A stretch of DNA of 64,000 bases. Origin: Planctellipticum sp942493135. GTDB taxonomy: Bacteria; Planctomycetota; Planctomycetia; Planctomycetales; Planctomycetaceae. Positions 43,819-55,001 of this stretch are shown piece by piece; within the stretch, counting starts at the first letter, position 1, and each line of letters opens with the position of its first letter. Location of the stretch: positions 1,612,001 through 1,676,000 of the forward strand of contig OW818684.1 in NCBI GenBank assembly GCA_942493135.1. The letters run 5' to 3'. The translations under genes and the position numbers were made by a program. The notes under the pieces were generated by a model. It was not told where the DNA came from and did not search any database. It worked only from the letters and a program-made list of their open reading frames with translations.

Positions 43819-44023
43819 TGGATGAAAATCCTTGCAGCGACAGGCGAGTTCAGGACCAGGACATCAAGATCCGCATCTTACCCAATACCGACGCCTTTCG
43901 GCCAACCCTCAGCGACCCCGCAGTCGGTCTTCGATCCAGGGTAGTCAGTTGCGGAGCAGAATGGAGCAACTCTCTCTTGTAGCGCGTACAAGAGGTTGAT
44001 CTCTCCGGCTGTCATTCCGACGG

Positions 44024-45061
<1,038 letters not shown>

Positions 45062-45086
45062 GGAGCGTTCTCTCTCGGTCAGAGGG

Positions 45087-45692
45087 TCAGATGGATTTGC
45101 GAGTGGTTTTCGTGGGGAAGATTTCAGCCACTGCCAGCGTCAAGCCCGGCAAGGCCGGGTCTACGGGAATCGTCTGCCGGGAATTGTACATAACGGGAGG
45201 TTCGCCGGGATGATAGACCGTGACCGTCTGAAGATCGGGGTCGACATACCAGACAACGGGAACTCCAGAGTCGAGATAACACTTCAGCTTATCGAGCAAA
45301 TCTTCATGCTTGTCAGAAGGCGACAAGACTTCGATTGCCAGCGCTGGAGGCGCGTCGTAGAGCGGGGGATCGTTCGGCGGAGTCTCAAATTCCTCGCCGA
45401 GCCAGACTCCCACATCGACGCCGACAACTCGTTCGGGATCTCGGGAAAGTCGACAGCGTGTCTCTGAAGCGTCAATCCCACCGGCCAGGGCCGGATGGTC
45501 GCTAAGCCACTTCCAGAGCAAAAAACAGAGCCGAGAAATCGCTCGATTGTGTCGCGGGCCGCGCGTGGTCATTTTCGCCCCCAGTTCCACAATCTCACCA
45601 TCGATGAGTGCCAGTTCGACACCTTCAGGCGCTTCGGCTTCCGCCCGAAGAAAGTCCTCCAGCGTCGCGGGTTTCGTGGATGCGGTGGCCAT
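45087..45692 (-). CDS. Uma2 family protein (DUF820)
   Basis: 201 residues. ATLEDFLRAEAEAPEGVELA and LIDGEIVEL start the family domain. VVGVDVGVWLGEEF, PPALAIEVLSPSDKHEDLLD and KLKCYLDSGVPVVWYVDPDL supply the conserved D, E-V-x-S-P and K residues. It ends 25 bases before the start of the isomerase gene and follows the cupin gene by 62 bases, so it sits inside the sugar group. Near its C-terminus the codons for VDPALPGL form a GTAGACCCGGCC-type palindrome (45144-45164), similar in shape to the GTAGGG elements. Confidence 0.85.
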   Translation of the reverse strand: MATASTKPATLEDFLRAEAEAPEGVELALIDGEIVELGAKMTTRGPRHNRAISRLCFLLWKWLSDHPALAGGIDASETRCRLSRDPERVVGVDVGVWLGEEFETPPNDPPLYDAPPALAIEVLSPSDKHEDLLDKLKCYLDSGVPVVWYVDPDLQTVTVYHPGEPPVMYNSRQTIPVDPALPGLTLAVAEIFPTKTTRKSI

Positions 45693-45754
45693 AACCAGCC
45701 TCCCGAAATTCCCAGCGAGACGCGAGGCGCTCGCCGGGAATTTCATTCTCACAA

Positions 45755-46981
<1,227 letters not shown>

Positions 46982-47130
46982 GAAAACTCCTCAATCCGTC
47001 AGAAGATGCGAAACCACGAAGCGTCCCGGCAAACGCCGGACGAAAACCTCGGCGGAACCGGACATTTTGACGAGCCCCGATTCGTTTTGCAAAGCCTGTA
47101 CCCTCCGCATCTTGCGGATCGGGAGTTTGC

Positions 47131-48747
47131 TCAGGGTCTAGCCGGTGTCGTCCCGCCGAATTCACCTCTTTCGCGCCCCTTCGGAAAACTGTCAGTTCCG
47201 ACAGCCAGCCCTAGTGATTCGGCGGAACCAGGCCGGCCTGCCGGGTCAATCTGCCTCGCCACGGGACCGCGAACTCCGGCAAGAGCCACCCAGTGGAGCA
47301 GCGGGGCCGGATTGAGACCGCCCGCGATCAGCACAATCGCCACCAGCCCCGCGGTACTGGTGGCCAGTGTGAGCGGAGGCCGTTGCGGACGGGCGAGAGG
47401 GGATTCCAGCAGCAGCAGGCGACACCAACGGAAGATCACCGTGGCGGTCACGACGGTAGGAATGACCAGCGCCAGCAGCAACAGACGGACGCCACCATGC
47501 GGGGTGGGTTCGGACGGCGATTGAACGGCAGAGAGGCTCGCCAGCAGGGTTCCCCAACGCGACCAGCCGGCGAGCGTCGGCCAGAGGCCGAGCAGCGCCG
47601 CCGCGAAGACGAGCAGGAGTCCGGCACGGAGAGGCGTCACGGCCCCCCAGCCGGTGAAGTCGGCCGCGTACTCGACCGGACGATCCCAAGGCTGCAGCGA
47701 CTGCCAGATCGCGGTGAGTCCCAGCAGAGTAACCTGCGACGTGAGTTGCGACAGAACCAGCCAGCCGAGTGCGCCGGGCTGTCCGGGATGGCCGCCGACC
47801 GTATGGACTGGCAGGGCTTCGGCTGCGATGACCGCGGCCAGACCGGCCAGTTGCCAGGCCCAGAGAACCTGGCTCAGCCCGAAGAGCTGCGCCCGCAGTC
47901 GGTCATGGGCGGAAGCCAGCGCGCAACCGCCGAACGAGGCCGCCAGGGCACACACGATCAAAATCGTGATGGCCGCCGGTTCCAGTCCAGCCAGTGCGTC
48001 AACTTCAAGCCGCTGCAGAGTCGCGATCCCGGCGAGTTGCCACAGAACCAGCCAGCAGATGGCCCGCCAGAGCGGGACCGTCGTGCCGCCGTCGAGGGTC
48101 CAGATTGACCACGGCAACATCCCCATCCGGAGACAGAGCCCGGCGATCATCAGGAGCGAGGCGGCGGTTCCCAGAATTGAGGGACTGCCGACGGGAGGAC
48201 GATTCCCATTGACGGCGTAGCTTTCGACAAAGACCTCCCGGGCTGTTTCAAAGTCCCAGGTTCCGGTCAGGTTCAGCAGCAGGGCCGCTCCCCACCAGAA
48301 CAGCAGGCTGCCGAGCCACGCGGGCCAGAGCCGGCGGGGTGCGGGGGTGAAGCGGTCGTCGATCAGCCGCAAGCCGGCCACCGTGAGACCATCCAGGCAG
48401 ACGCCAAGCGTCAGCCAGTCGCGAGCGTGGCAGGCGACGATGACGAAGCCACCGGCGAGCGCTACGACGCCGGTCGCGTGGCCGACGGCGCCTCCCTGCC
48501 GCCGCCAGTCGCGGGCCAGGAGCAGCGTGACCGCAATGGCCGCCACGACCAGCAGGTCCCACGCGGCGGTCAGACTGCTGTTGTCGAAGGACTTAGACAT
48601 CTCACCGGGCCGCAGCAGCGACGCGGCCGCGGCGGTGACTGTCAGCAGTTCAAGCGGAGCAATTACACTGTCTATACGCCGCCGGACAGCGACACACAGC
48701 AGCAGGCCGCCAATGAAAAGGCACAATGCGACGTCGGGGAATGGCAC
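47131..48747 (-). CDS. Complex I NuoN-like membrane subunit, divergent
   Basis: 538 residues from GTG 48747. The start overlaps the stop of the NuoM-like gene (TAGTG) and is chosen over a longer open frame that runs antisense-like through that gene. About fourteen hydrophobic segments. AGLCLRMGMLPWSIWTLDGG is in the place of the antiporter-type TM7 segment (family F-K-x-A-x-x-P-F-H-x-W), but the key Lys is Arg207, and the next Lys position (K-A-A-G) reads LWQLAG. The last gene of a seven-gene operon lacking peripheral complex I subunits. Proton pumping by the usual route is doubtful. Confidence 0.65.
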   Translation of the reverse strand: MPFPDVALCLFIGGLLLCVAVRRRIDSVIAPLELLTVTAAAASLLRPGEMSKSFDNSSLTAAWDLLVVAAIAVTLLLARDWRRQGGAVGHATGVVALAGGFVIVACHARDWLTLGVCLDGLTVAGLRLIDDRFTPAPRRLWPAWLGSLLFWWGAALLLNLTGTWDFETAREVFVESYAVNGNRPPVGSPSILGTAASLLMIAGLCLRMGMLPWSIWTLDGGTTVPLWRAICWLVLWQLAGIATLQRLEVDALAGLEPAAITILIVCALAASFGGCALASAHDRLRAQLFGLSQVLWAWQLAGLAAVIAAEALPVHTVGGHPGQPGALGWLVLSQLTSQVTLLGLTAIWQSLQPWDRPVEYAADFTGWGAVTPLRAGLLLVFAAALLGLWPTLAGWSRWGTLLASLSAVQSPSEPTPHGGVRLLLLALVIPTVVTATVIFRWCRLLLLESPLARPQRPPLTLATSTAGLVAIVLIAGGLNPAPLLHWVALAGVRGPVARQIDPAGRPGSAESLGLAVGTDSFPKGRERGEFGGTTPARP

Positions 48748-50486
48748 TACTCGCCCTTCCCAGGTTGAGCGAGCGCGCGCGGCGGCTGCGCTTCGTACGG
48801 CGCGACCGACGGCGTCAGGCTGGATCTGAGGACATTCACAAACACTTGCGGGGCCAGCGAGAGGGCCAGAGACATTGTCAACAGCAGAACCGCGGGGGCA
48901 ATGTCGCGCGGTCCGAGATCGGGCAGCCGACCGATAGTAATTGCGTCCGAAGGCGAATCGGTATCGGACGTGGACCAGGCGACCTGCCGACCGTCCGACG
49001 TTACGGAAGTCCACGAGGCAGAGTACTGGAAGCCCTTGAGCGGTTCGCGAAACCGGCCGAACAGCGTCCGTTGGAGAATCCAGATCGACCCCCAGGAAAG
49101 GATGATCATCGCCGGCAGCAGTACGGTGAGCGAGCCGCCCGAGCTGGCGACGGCCGTCACGATCAACAGAAATGCGGCGCAACCGCCGATCCAGGGGAGT
49201 CCGGACAGGCTGAGGAGTGCAGCGCCGAGGCAGACACCCAGTCGGGGATAGTTGGCCGCCATGCCGCCGAACGCGTCGATATCCCCCGTGCGGTAACGTT
49301 CTTCGAGAGCGCCAATCAGCAAGAACGCCGCGGCCGGACCACAACCGAGCGCCAGACTCAGCAGGACTCCACCGGCGAAGCCGCTGCTGGAGAGGGTCCA
49401 GAAACCGGCGACTTCGAGCTGGACGAGCGCCGCCGCCGCGTAACCGACGAACCGGCGGAGATCGTTCTGCGCCAGGGCCACCAGGCCGAGCTGCAGAAAG
49501 CCCAGCAGCGCCAGTCCGCTGAGCCAGGGCGCCCAGGCGAGGCACTCGGCGGGGAACAGCGGCGACACGAAGCGCAGCCAGCCGTAGAGTCCGACCTTCA
49601 GCAGAATCCCGGCCACCAGCGCAGCCACCGGAGCGGCCGCGTCAGCGGCCAGAGCCGTCCACCAGGGATGCAATGGAAAGACGGGCATCAGGATCGCGAA
49701 CCCGGCGAGCAGGGCCAGGAACAGGTACGGGGCGACGGCAAACCAGTGAATCGCCGTGGTTTCGCTCCACGTCGAGAGCCGCTGACCATCCGCGATGAGC
49801 GTCGGTAGATCGAACAGCAGCGCCGTCCGGCGCGGATCGAGCTCGCCGCGAATCCAGGTGACAGAGATCACCAGTCCGGCCAGCCCCAACAGAATCAGCG
49901 TTCCGCCCAGGGAGTAATACGTGGCGAACTTCATTGCAGTCGAGCGACGGTCTGCGCCGCCCCACCAGCCGATCAGCAGAAAGAAGAGACCGGCGACGCA
50001 TTGCAGTCCGACAACGAATGGAACGACGTCCTGAGCGGCGAACAGCAACATCGCGCCGGAGGCCAGGCAAAGTGCGAGAACATCGAACGCGGCCGAGTCC
50101 GCCATCGCGACCGGGCGACGGCTGAGCAGGACTGCGCAGACGATGAGGGCGGTCGTCACCAGCGGCCAAAGGCTCAGGCCATCGACTCCCAGGCTGAACC
50201 GGACATCCAGACCGGTGATGCCTCCGTGCGACTCGATCGGGGCATCCGCCAGCCAGAGGACCGTCGTCCGCATTTGCGGCGACGCCGTCCGGCCGTCTTC
50301 GGGGATGGTCGCATCGAAGCGGGCGGCCATCAGCAGCGCGAGAACCAGGGACAGGATGGCGTTCGAACAGGCCAATTGACGGGCGATGGAGACCGAACCG
50401 ATGTGCGCGAAGATCCAGGTCAGCACGGCTCCGACGAGGGGCAGTGCGACGAGGATCAACGGCAGGTGGTCGAGAACCGAGACCAA
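48747..50486 (-). CDS. Complex I NuoM-like membrane subunit, divergent
   Basis: 579 residues from TTG 50486 (AGGAAG before it). FSLGVDGLSLWPLVTTALIV matches the NuoM-type G-x-D-G-L-S start. LFFLLIGWWGGADRRSTAMK and FATYYSLGGTLILLG match the helix 5-6 region, but Gln162 stands near the essential Glu. GFAILMPVFPLHPWW is the TM7 motif, with Leu266 in place of the essential Lys. ILLKVGLYGWLRFVSPLFP keeps the next Lys (297). Loss of both Glu and TM7 Lys suggests it does not pump protons normally. It is tightly packed with the L- and N-like genes. Confidence 0.75.
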   Translation of the reverse strand: MVSVLDHLPLILVALPLVGAVLTWIFAHIGSVSIARQLACSNAILSLVLALLMAARFDATIPEDGRTASPQMRTTVLWLADAPIESHGGITGLDVRFSLGVDGLSLWPLVTTALIVCAVLLSRRPVAMADSAAFDVLALCLASGAMLLFAAQDVVPFVVGLQCVAGLFFLLIGWWGGADRRSTAMKFATYYSLGGTLILLGLAGLVISVTWIRGELDPRRTALLFDLPTLIADGQRLSTWSETTAIHWFAVAPYLFLALLAGFAILMPVFPLHPWWTALAADAAAPVAALVAGILLKVGLYGWLRFVSPLFPAECLAWAPWLSGLALLGFLQLGLVALAQNDLRRFVGYAAAALVQLEVAGFWTLSSSGFAGGVLLSLALGCGPAAAFLLIGALEERYRTGDIDAFGGMAANYPRLGVCLGAALLSLSGLPWIGGCAAFLLIVTAVASSGGSLTVLLPAMIILSWGSIWILQRTLFGRFREPLKGFQYSASWTSVTSDGRQVAWSTSDTDSPSDAITIGRLPDLGPRDIAPAVLLLTMSLALSLAPQVFVNVLRSSLTPSVAPYEAQPPRALAQPGKGE

Positions 50487-50495
50487 GGATCTTCC

Positions 50496-52343
50496 TCAGG
50501 GGCGAATCTGCAACAGAGTCATTAGCAGGGCGCCCGTAACGAGAACCGCGACCAGAGCGTAGAACGAGGCGTGTCCGGTCTGGAGTCGACGCAGTTCCCG
50601 TCCCGCCAGGACCGGCAGCCGGGCGAGTTGACCGTAGAACAGGCCGTCCAGGACGAACCACTCGCAGAACCGCCCCAGTTGGGCCAGAGCCCTGACCGGA
50701 ACGTTTACCAGCAGGAACATTGCACCGTCGAGATGCAGCCGCTGGCGGCTGAGTCGGGACAGGGAATCCCAGCCTGCGGAATTCTTTGTCGCAAGTGGTT
50801 GCAGCAGGATTGCAGCGACCGCCCCGATCGCGATCGCTCCAACCAGCAGCCCGCTGGAAACAAACACCGCGGTCAACCCTCCGGCTGGCGTCGCGGACAG
50901 GGGGATCCAGGCCAGCGGCAGCAGGGCCGCCGCTCCGAGCAGTGCGGAGACCCAGGGAGATCCATCAATGCGCGCGGGAACGGTCACGCGGCGGGTCAGC
51001 AGGACCGCGGCGGCAGCCTGCAAGGCCAGCGCAATTCCGAGTGCTCCCGCGACGCCGATCCCGGGGAGCACCGGCGCAGAGACGTCCGGCGGCGTCGAGG
51101 TGTCGGCGTTCGGCAGCCAGTTCGCGTCCTGGCCGGCGACATGCAGCAGCAGCGGTCCGGTGAAAAACATCACGGCCGGGCAGAGTGCGATGAGGAACGT
51201 CGCCCAGGCAGCGAAGCGCTGACCGGAAGCCGGTTCACCGGCCAGACGGATCTCTGCGTTTGCTCCGGAATTCGCAGCCTCGACGCGCCGCCAGAGGAGA
51301 ACGACGGCGCTCATCAGCCCAAGTCCGGCCAGTCCGCTGACTCCCGCGAATTCCGGTGCCAGCGCCAGCGCGGCTGCCAGCAGGCCCGAGTTTCCCGAGA
51401 GCAACCAGCCGACCATCCGGCGCGGGCTGGACTGGCTGAGGGCGAAGAATGGGGCCGTCACGGCCGACAAAAGGCCCAGTCCGGCCGCCATCAGTTGCGC
51501 GGCGGGGGTTTGAGTGAGCCAGGGCCCCGCCGTCACGAGCCAGCAGAGCCCGGATGGCCAGGCCGCAGTCACGATGAGCAGCGCCGCCCGCGGATCCGGT
51601 CCTTCGGTGACTTCGTGCAGCCAGTCATTGAACGGCCAGAGAGCGGCTTTCGCCAGGGAACCAAGAACCAGGGCCGCGGCGATCACACCGGGCAGCGGCG
51701 GCGACCGTTCGCCGATCTGCGCAAGAACAGCTGCACTGTTCCAGGCCGCTCCGGCATCCATCAGCGGGAGCAGCGCGACGACCGCCGTCAGCAGGAATGC
51801 ATCGCCGACAAGTCCGGTGACCAGCCACTTCCGTGCCGCCGGCCCCGCAGTCGGGCGAGCCGCGCCGGCCCCCAGCGCGACAAACATCGCGATGCCAACC
51901 ACGGCATGGAGCAGCAGCATGAGCCAGAGCTCTGCTGCGAGCCACTGGGCGGCGCAGGCGGCATGCGCGATTCCAAAGCACAGCAGATGCGATCGTGAGC
52001 CATTGGACTCTCGATTCGCTGCGGTCAGTGTGATCGCTGCGATTCCCAGCACTCCGGCGACCCACCACAGCCGGAGCGGCTCGGCGCGCCACGACCAATG
52101 CGCGTCCCACGCGATGCGACCCGGGACGCTGAGCCACGTCCCGGCGTTCCATTCGACCGGCGCCGCAGTCGTTTGAAACGCGATCCAGACCGCCAGACCG
52201 GCGGCAAGCCAGAAACAGGTGGCCAGGCCACGTGCCGAGAACTGCGACTTCCAGGGCGACGTCATCGAGCCGGCGATCAGCGTACCGATGGCCGGCAGTG
52301 TGACGAGGACCGCCAGGGAGACAACGTTCGACGGGGATGTCAT
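50496..52343 (-). CDS. Complex I NuoL-like membrane subunit, divergent
   Basis: 615 residues. WRAEPLRLWWVAGVLGIAAI corresponds to the start of the antiporter core. VLGSLAKAALWPFNDWLHEV and TEGPDPRAALL match the NuoL TM7-8 signature, with Lys232 kept. The normal His-rich HATMVxAG continuation is replaced by IVTAAWPSG, and no Glu is seen at the helix 5 position (about 146-150, LHAVVG). The C-terminal part (LFYGQLARLPVLAGRELRRL) resembles the amphipathic lateral-helix end of NuoL. ATG 52343 overlaps the stop of the K-like gene (ATGA). Confidence 0.75.
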   Translation of the reverse strand: MTSPSNVVSLAVLVTLPAIGTLIAGSMTSPWKSQFSARGLATCFWLAAGLAVWIAFQTTAAPVEWNAGTWLSVPGRIAWDAHWSWRAEPLRLWWVAGVLGIAAITLTAANRESNGSRSHLLCFGIAHAACAAQWLAAELWLMLLLHAVVGIAMFVALGAGAARPTAGPAARKWLVTGLVGDAFLLTAVVALLPLMDAGAAWNSAAVLAQIGERSPPLPGVIAAALVLGSLAKAALWPFNDWLHEVTEGPDPRAALLIVTAAWPSGLCWLVTAGPWLTQTPAAQLMAAGLGLLSAVTAPFFALSQSSPRRMVGWLLSGNSGLLAAALALAPEFAGVSGLAGLGLMSAVVLLWRRVEAANSGANAEIRLAGEPASGQRFAAWATFLIALCPAVMFFTGPLLLHVAGQDANWLPNADTSTPPDVSAPVLPGIGVAGALGIALALQAAAAVLLTRRVTVPARIDGSPWVSALLGAAALLPLAWIPLSATPAGGLTAVFVSSGLLVGAIAIGAVAAILLQPLATKNSAGWDSLSRLSRQRLHLDGAMFLLVNVPVRALAQLGRFCEWFVLDGLFYGQLARLPVLAGRELRRLQTGHASFYALVAVLVTGALLMTLLQIRP

Positions 52344-52753
52344 GACAGTCGCCCATCCCCGCCGGCGCGACCGGTCCCGGACATCGTTCTCTGTTGAAAA
52401 CCGGTCGCCAGTTCCGTCGGCCAGTTTCGCGTGGCGGCGCTGCTGGCCAGTTCGTCTCCACCGCTGGAATCGCGATCGACATCGTCGGCCTCTGAGTCAT
52501 CGGGACCGTCGCCCCGGAGACCGGCGCCCAGGACCAGGTAGACCGCAAGGACCGCCAGCAGGACCGGGATGGCAGCGGTCGGCAGCGAACCGGGATGCAG
52601 GAGTCTTGTCGCGGCGATCAGAATCGGCAGCCCCAGCCAGCCGATGCCGAGACTGACCAGTCCCGACCGGCCATCGCGGCGCAGCAGCAGCCCGGCCACA
52701 CCCATCGCGATCAGGGTGGATCCCAGGAGCAGCGTATTTTGCCAGGCACCCAT
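52340..52753 (-). CDS. Complex I NuoK-like small membrane subunit, divergent
   Basis: 137 residues with three hydrophobic segments. LIAMGVAGLLLRRDGRSGLV is close to the NuoK G-x-x-G-x-L-x-R-R-N pattern. LGIGWLG stands where the channel Glu (MSIELMLN) would be, giving Gly36, and the second Glu is also missing (LAVLAVYLVLGAGL). An acidic tail of about 50 residues follows. Gene position between the J- and L-like genes supports the assignment. ATG 52753. The stop overlaps the L-like start. Confidence 0.6.
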   Translation of the reverse strand: MGAWQNTLLLGSTLIAMGVAGLLLRRDGRSGLVSLGIGWLGLPILIAATRLLHPGSLPTAAIPVLLAVLAVYLVLGAGLRGDGPDDSEADDVDRDSSGGDELASSAATRNWPTELATGFQQRTMSGTGRAGGDGRLS

Positions 52754-52781
52754 GCGGTTCCGCGATGTCGATGAGATGGAG

Positions 52782-53537
52782 TCAGGCTGAAGTGAGGCGT
52801 TGCAGATCGTCAGCCGCGGGAGTTGAGACTCCACTGGTGACGCCCAGCATGGCGACAAAAAACAGAAGTCCCACGATTCCGAGCAGTTCGGGGCGGGCTC
52901 CTGTGGATGCAACTGGAGGGTTCGCGACCAGGACTGGCGATTCCAGCTCGGAAACGAGACCACGTGGTAACGCCGAATGCTGCCCGCCGGGGGAGACCGC
53001 GCCCGCCTCGTGGATTGCCGCCGAGTGGATCGCTCCCCAGACACTCAGCGTGAGCCCGGCAAGCGCAAGCGTTGTGGCCACAGGGGCCGGCGGCAAAGTG
53101 CTGAACTGATCTGCATCCAGGGGTTCTGTGGCATCGGCGCTTTCAGCACATTGACCCCACCAAGGAAAGAATCCGCCAGCGCTGAGGGCCAGCGCCAGCG
53201 CCGCTCCGGCCGCGTCTCCCAGTGCGAGCAGGGCGCCCGTTACGATCAAGGTGACTGACAACCACGACGCCAGGAGAATTCGGGGAGCATTCGCGCCGAT
53301 TGCGAGAGCCGCCATTCCGCAACCGACGGCCAGAAGGATCGACCCGGCGTTCGAATCAGACGAAGCGGGAAGTCGCAGCTGCCGGCCAAGCATCCCCAGA
53401 TAGGCCAGCAGCGACAGGCTGGTCACCGACCGCCATTCCGGACGACTGGCACTCCAGCGCCACGCCACAACCGCTCCCCAGAACAAAAGGGACAAGGCGA
53501 TCAGCCAGACCGGCAGGCGGGCTCCATCCATCGTCAA
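52782..53537 (-). CDS. Complex I NuoJ-like membrane protein, very divergent
   Basis: 251 residues. Several hydrophobic segments (LPVWLIALSLLFWGAVVAW, ILLASWLSVTLIVTGALLAL, ATTLALAGLTLSVWGAI, LLGIVGLLFFVAMLGV). The stretch ending in GDAAGAALALALSAGGFF is where NuoJ has its FLAxxQ-x-x-V-Y-x-G-A motif, but the charged or conserved residues are absent. Position before the K-like gene (29 bases) is the main argument. ATG 53531 is an alternative start. Confidence 0.45.
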   Translation of the reverse strand: MTMDGARLPVWLIALSLLFWGAVVAWRWSASRPEWRSVTSLSLLAYLGMLGRQLRLPASSDSNAGSILLAVGCGMAALAIGANAPRILLASWLSVTLIVTGALLALGDAAGAALALALSAGGFFPWWGQCAESADATEPLDADQFSTLPPAPVATTLALAGLTLSVWGAIHSAAIHEAGAVSPGGQHSALPRGLVSELESPVLVANPPVASTGARPELLGIVGLLFFVAMLGVTSGVSTPAADDLQRLTSA

Positions 53538-53600
53538 TCCTTGCGAGGCTCTGGCCTGGTCGAATCGCGAAAAGCGACGCTCGAACGATCCCGGTTCAGA

Positions 53601-54554
53601 CTATCCGACATTGGAACCTATGTCGCCAGTCGGCTGCCGGGAATTCGCCGAACTGAACTGTCTCGCGATCAGCAAGCCGCACACCAGCAGTAGTAATTGC
53701 GACAAACCGACCAATAAAGAGTCCTTCCCAAGGCCGTCAATCAATGCGGCAGCCAGCGGTCCGCCGGCAAGTCCCGTCACGACTGCGATCGGCCAGAATC
53801 CCGCGGAAGGAGCCGCCGGCGGCCAGCGCCGTACGACCAGCGACAGGACGGTCTCAAAGATCAACGATTTTGCAAGGACGGCCAGGCACGCCACAAGCGG
53901 TGATCCGCTGATAACTTCCGGCAACCCTCCACCACCCCAGAAGAGGACGACCCCGAAAGCGATGAGTGCCCAGCGCCGCAGCACGCCGGCGAGTCGGGCC
54001 AGTCCAGGCTCAGTGCTGAAGGAATGCAGATCCGCGGCGCAGGCCAGGCACCAGACCGCCGCAGCGGCCGGCATCCAGAGTCCGGTCCAGGCAACTGGAA
54101 TGTCGGTAACTCCAGGCATACCGTTCCAGGCGGACGGAGCCGAACCGGCGGCAACGGCGCACCAGCCTTGCCACGGAACCATCGTTTCGCCGCCTGATCG
54201 ACGCGATTGCCGTGAGAGCCAATCGCTCAGGAGTACTAACCCCAGAAAAGAGACCATCGGCGAGAGATCGGCAGTTGACAATCCCGGAACGACATCAAGT
54301 CGAAGCGTTCCTCCGGGGATCGCGAGCAGAGCCAGCCAAGCTGACGTCAGGCTGGCTCCGGCCCAGACAACGGAAACCGGGTCGTGGGAACCAGTTCCCC
54401 AGACGCTTGACCAGCCGATATGCCACACGCGGTGATGGTCGACCCCGCGGGACACTCGCGGGGCGTCCGCCGCTCCGATGCGCAGCACAGCGGCACCACT
54501 CCAGGCCGCCAGCCAGAGGACGACGGCCGTAGTCTGGAACAGCTCCTCATTCAT
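53601..54554 (-). CDS. Complex I NuoH-like membrane protein, very divergent
   Basis: 317 residues, about eight hydrophobic segments. LLAIPGGTLRLDVVPGLSTA resembles the NuoH A-x-I-P-x-G-x and D-x-N-x-G region. LFWGGGGLPEVIS, LAVLAKSLIFETVLSLVVRR and WPP resemble the late L-F-L-G-G-W, K-x4-F and W-x-R-x-x-x-P-R segments. The Glu-rich quinone-loop motif (P-F-D-L-x-E-A-E) is not recognisable (HSFSTEPGLARLAG). Order in the operon supports the call. ATG 54554 overlaps the stop of the upstream small gene (ATGA). Confidence 0.5.
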   Translation of the reverse strand: MNEELFQTTAVVLWLAAWSGAAVLRIGAADAPRVSRGVDHHRVWHIGWSSVWGTGSHDPVSVVWAGASLTSAWLALLAIPGGTLRLDVVPGLSTADLSPMVSFLGLVLLSDWLSRQSRRSGGETMVPWQGWCAVAAGSAPSAWNGMPGVTDIPVAWTGLWMPAAAAVWCLACAADLHSFSTEPGLARLAGVLRRWALIAFGVVLFWGGGGLPEVISGSPLVACLAVLAKSLIFETVLSLVVRRWPPAAPSAGFWPIAVVTGLAGGPLAAALIDGLGKDSLLVGLSQLLLLVCGLLIARQFSSANSRQPTGDIGSNVG

Positions 54555-54886
54555 GGAGCATCATCCGTTGGAACGCGATCCTCAGCCGAGGGGATGAGAG
54601 TCAGCGCAAGCGGGATGGCCAGCCAAGTCGCGCCGCTCCACCATTCGTGCTCAGAGATCGTAACGGAGTCGCTGGCGAAGCTCCCGATCAGCAGGAAACC
54701 GGCCGCAAGAACAGGCCACCCGATCAGGTATCCCAGTTCACGACCGGCTCGCGGCGATATCGCGGTTTGAGAGCGAGAGCCCTGCCAACGCAGGCCCGCC
54801 GAGGCGCGCCGGACGGCTGCCGCGGTAATCGCAGCTCCGGCAACGACGACGACCAGGAATGGCAGCAGTGACGACATGGGCGGCAT
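54551..54886 (-). CDS. Small membrane protein in the NuoA position
   Basis: 111 residues with three hydrophobic segments (LLPFLVVVVAGAAITAAAV, LGYLIGWPVLAAGFLLIGSF, WSGATWLAIPLALTL). Size, three-helix shape and first place in the operon fit NuoA, but the NuoA motif (P-Y-E-C-G) is absent, so identity is inferred from position. ATG 54874 (MSSLLPFL) is an alternative start. It overlaps the H-like gene by four bases. Confidence 0.5.
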   Translation of the reverse strand: MPPMSSLLPFLVVVVAGAAITAAAVRRASAGLRWQGSRSQTAISPRAGRELGYLIGWPVLAAGFLLIGSFASDSVTISEHEWWSGATWLAIPLALTLIPSAEDRVPTDDAP

Positions 54887-54935
54887 GCTGTCACAACCGG
54901 CGATCTTTCGCCAGAGTTGCAGGACCCGTCATCCA

Positions 54936-54973
54936 ACGAAAACGCCCGGAGACCAGTGCCGATCTCCGGGCGT
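54936..54973 (-). terminator. Rho-independent terminator after the coiled-coil gene
   Basis: Minus strand ACGCCCGGAGA (54973-54963) pairs with TCTCCGGGCGT (54952-54942), followed by TTTTCGTT. It separates the coiled-coil gene from the complex I-like operon. Confidence 0.85.
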
Positions 54974-55001
54974 CCGATTTGCCGTCAGCGATTCAACAGG
55001 A

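Noticed and set aside
47131..49545. A single 804-codon ORF starting at 49545
   Set aside because: Its first third runs through the NuoM-like gene in a different frame and has an Arg/Pro/Gly-rich shadow composition. The real start is GTG 48747.
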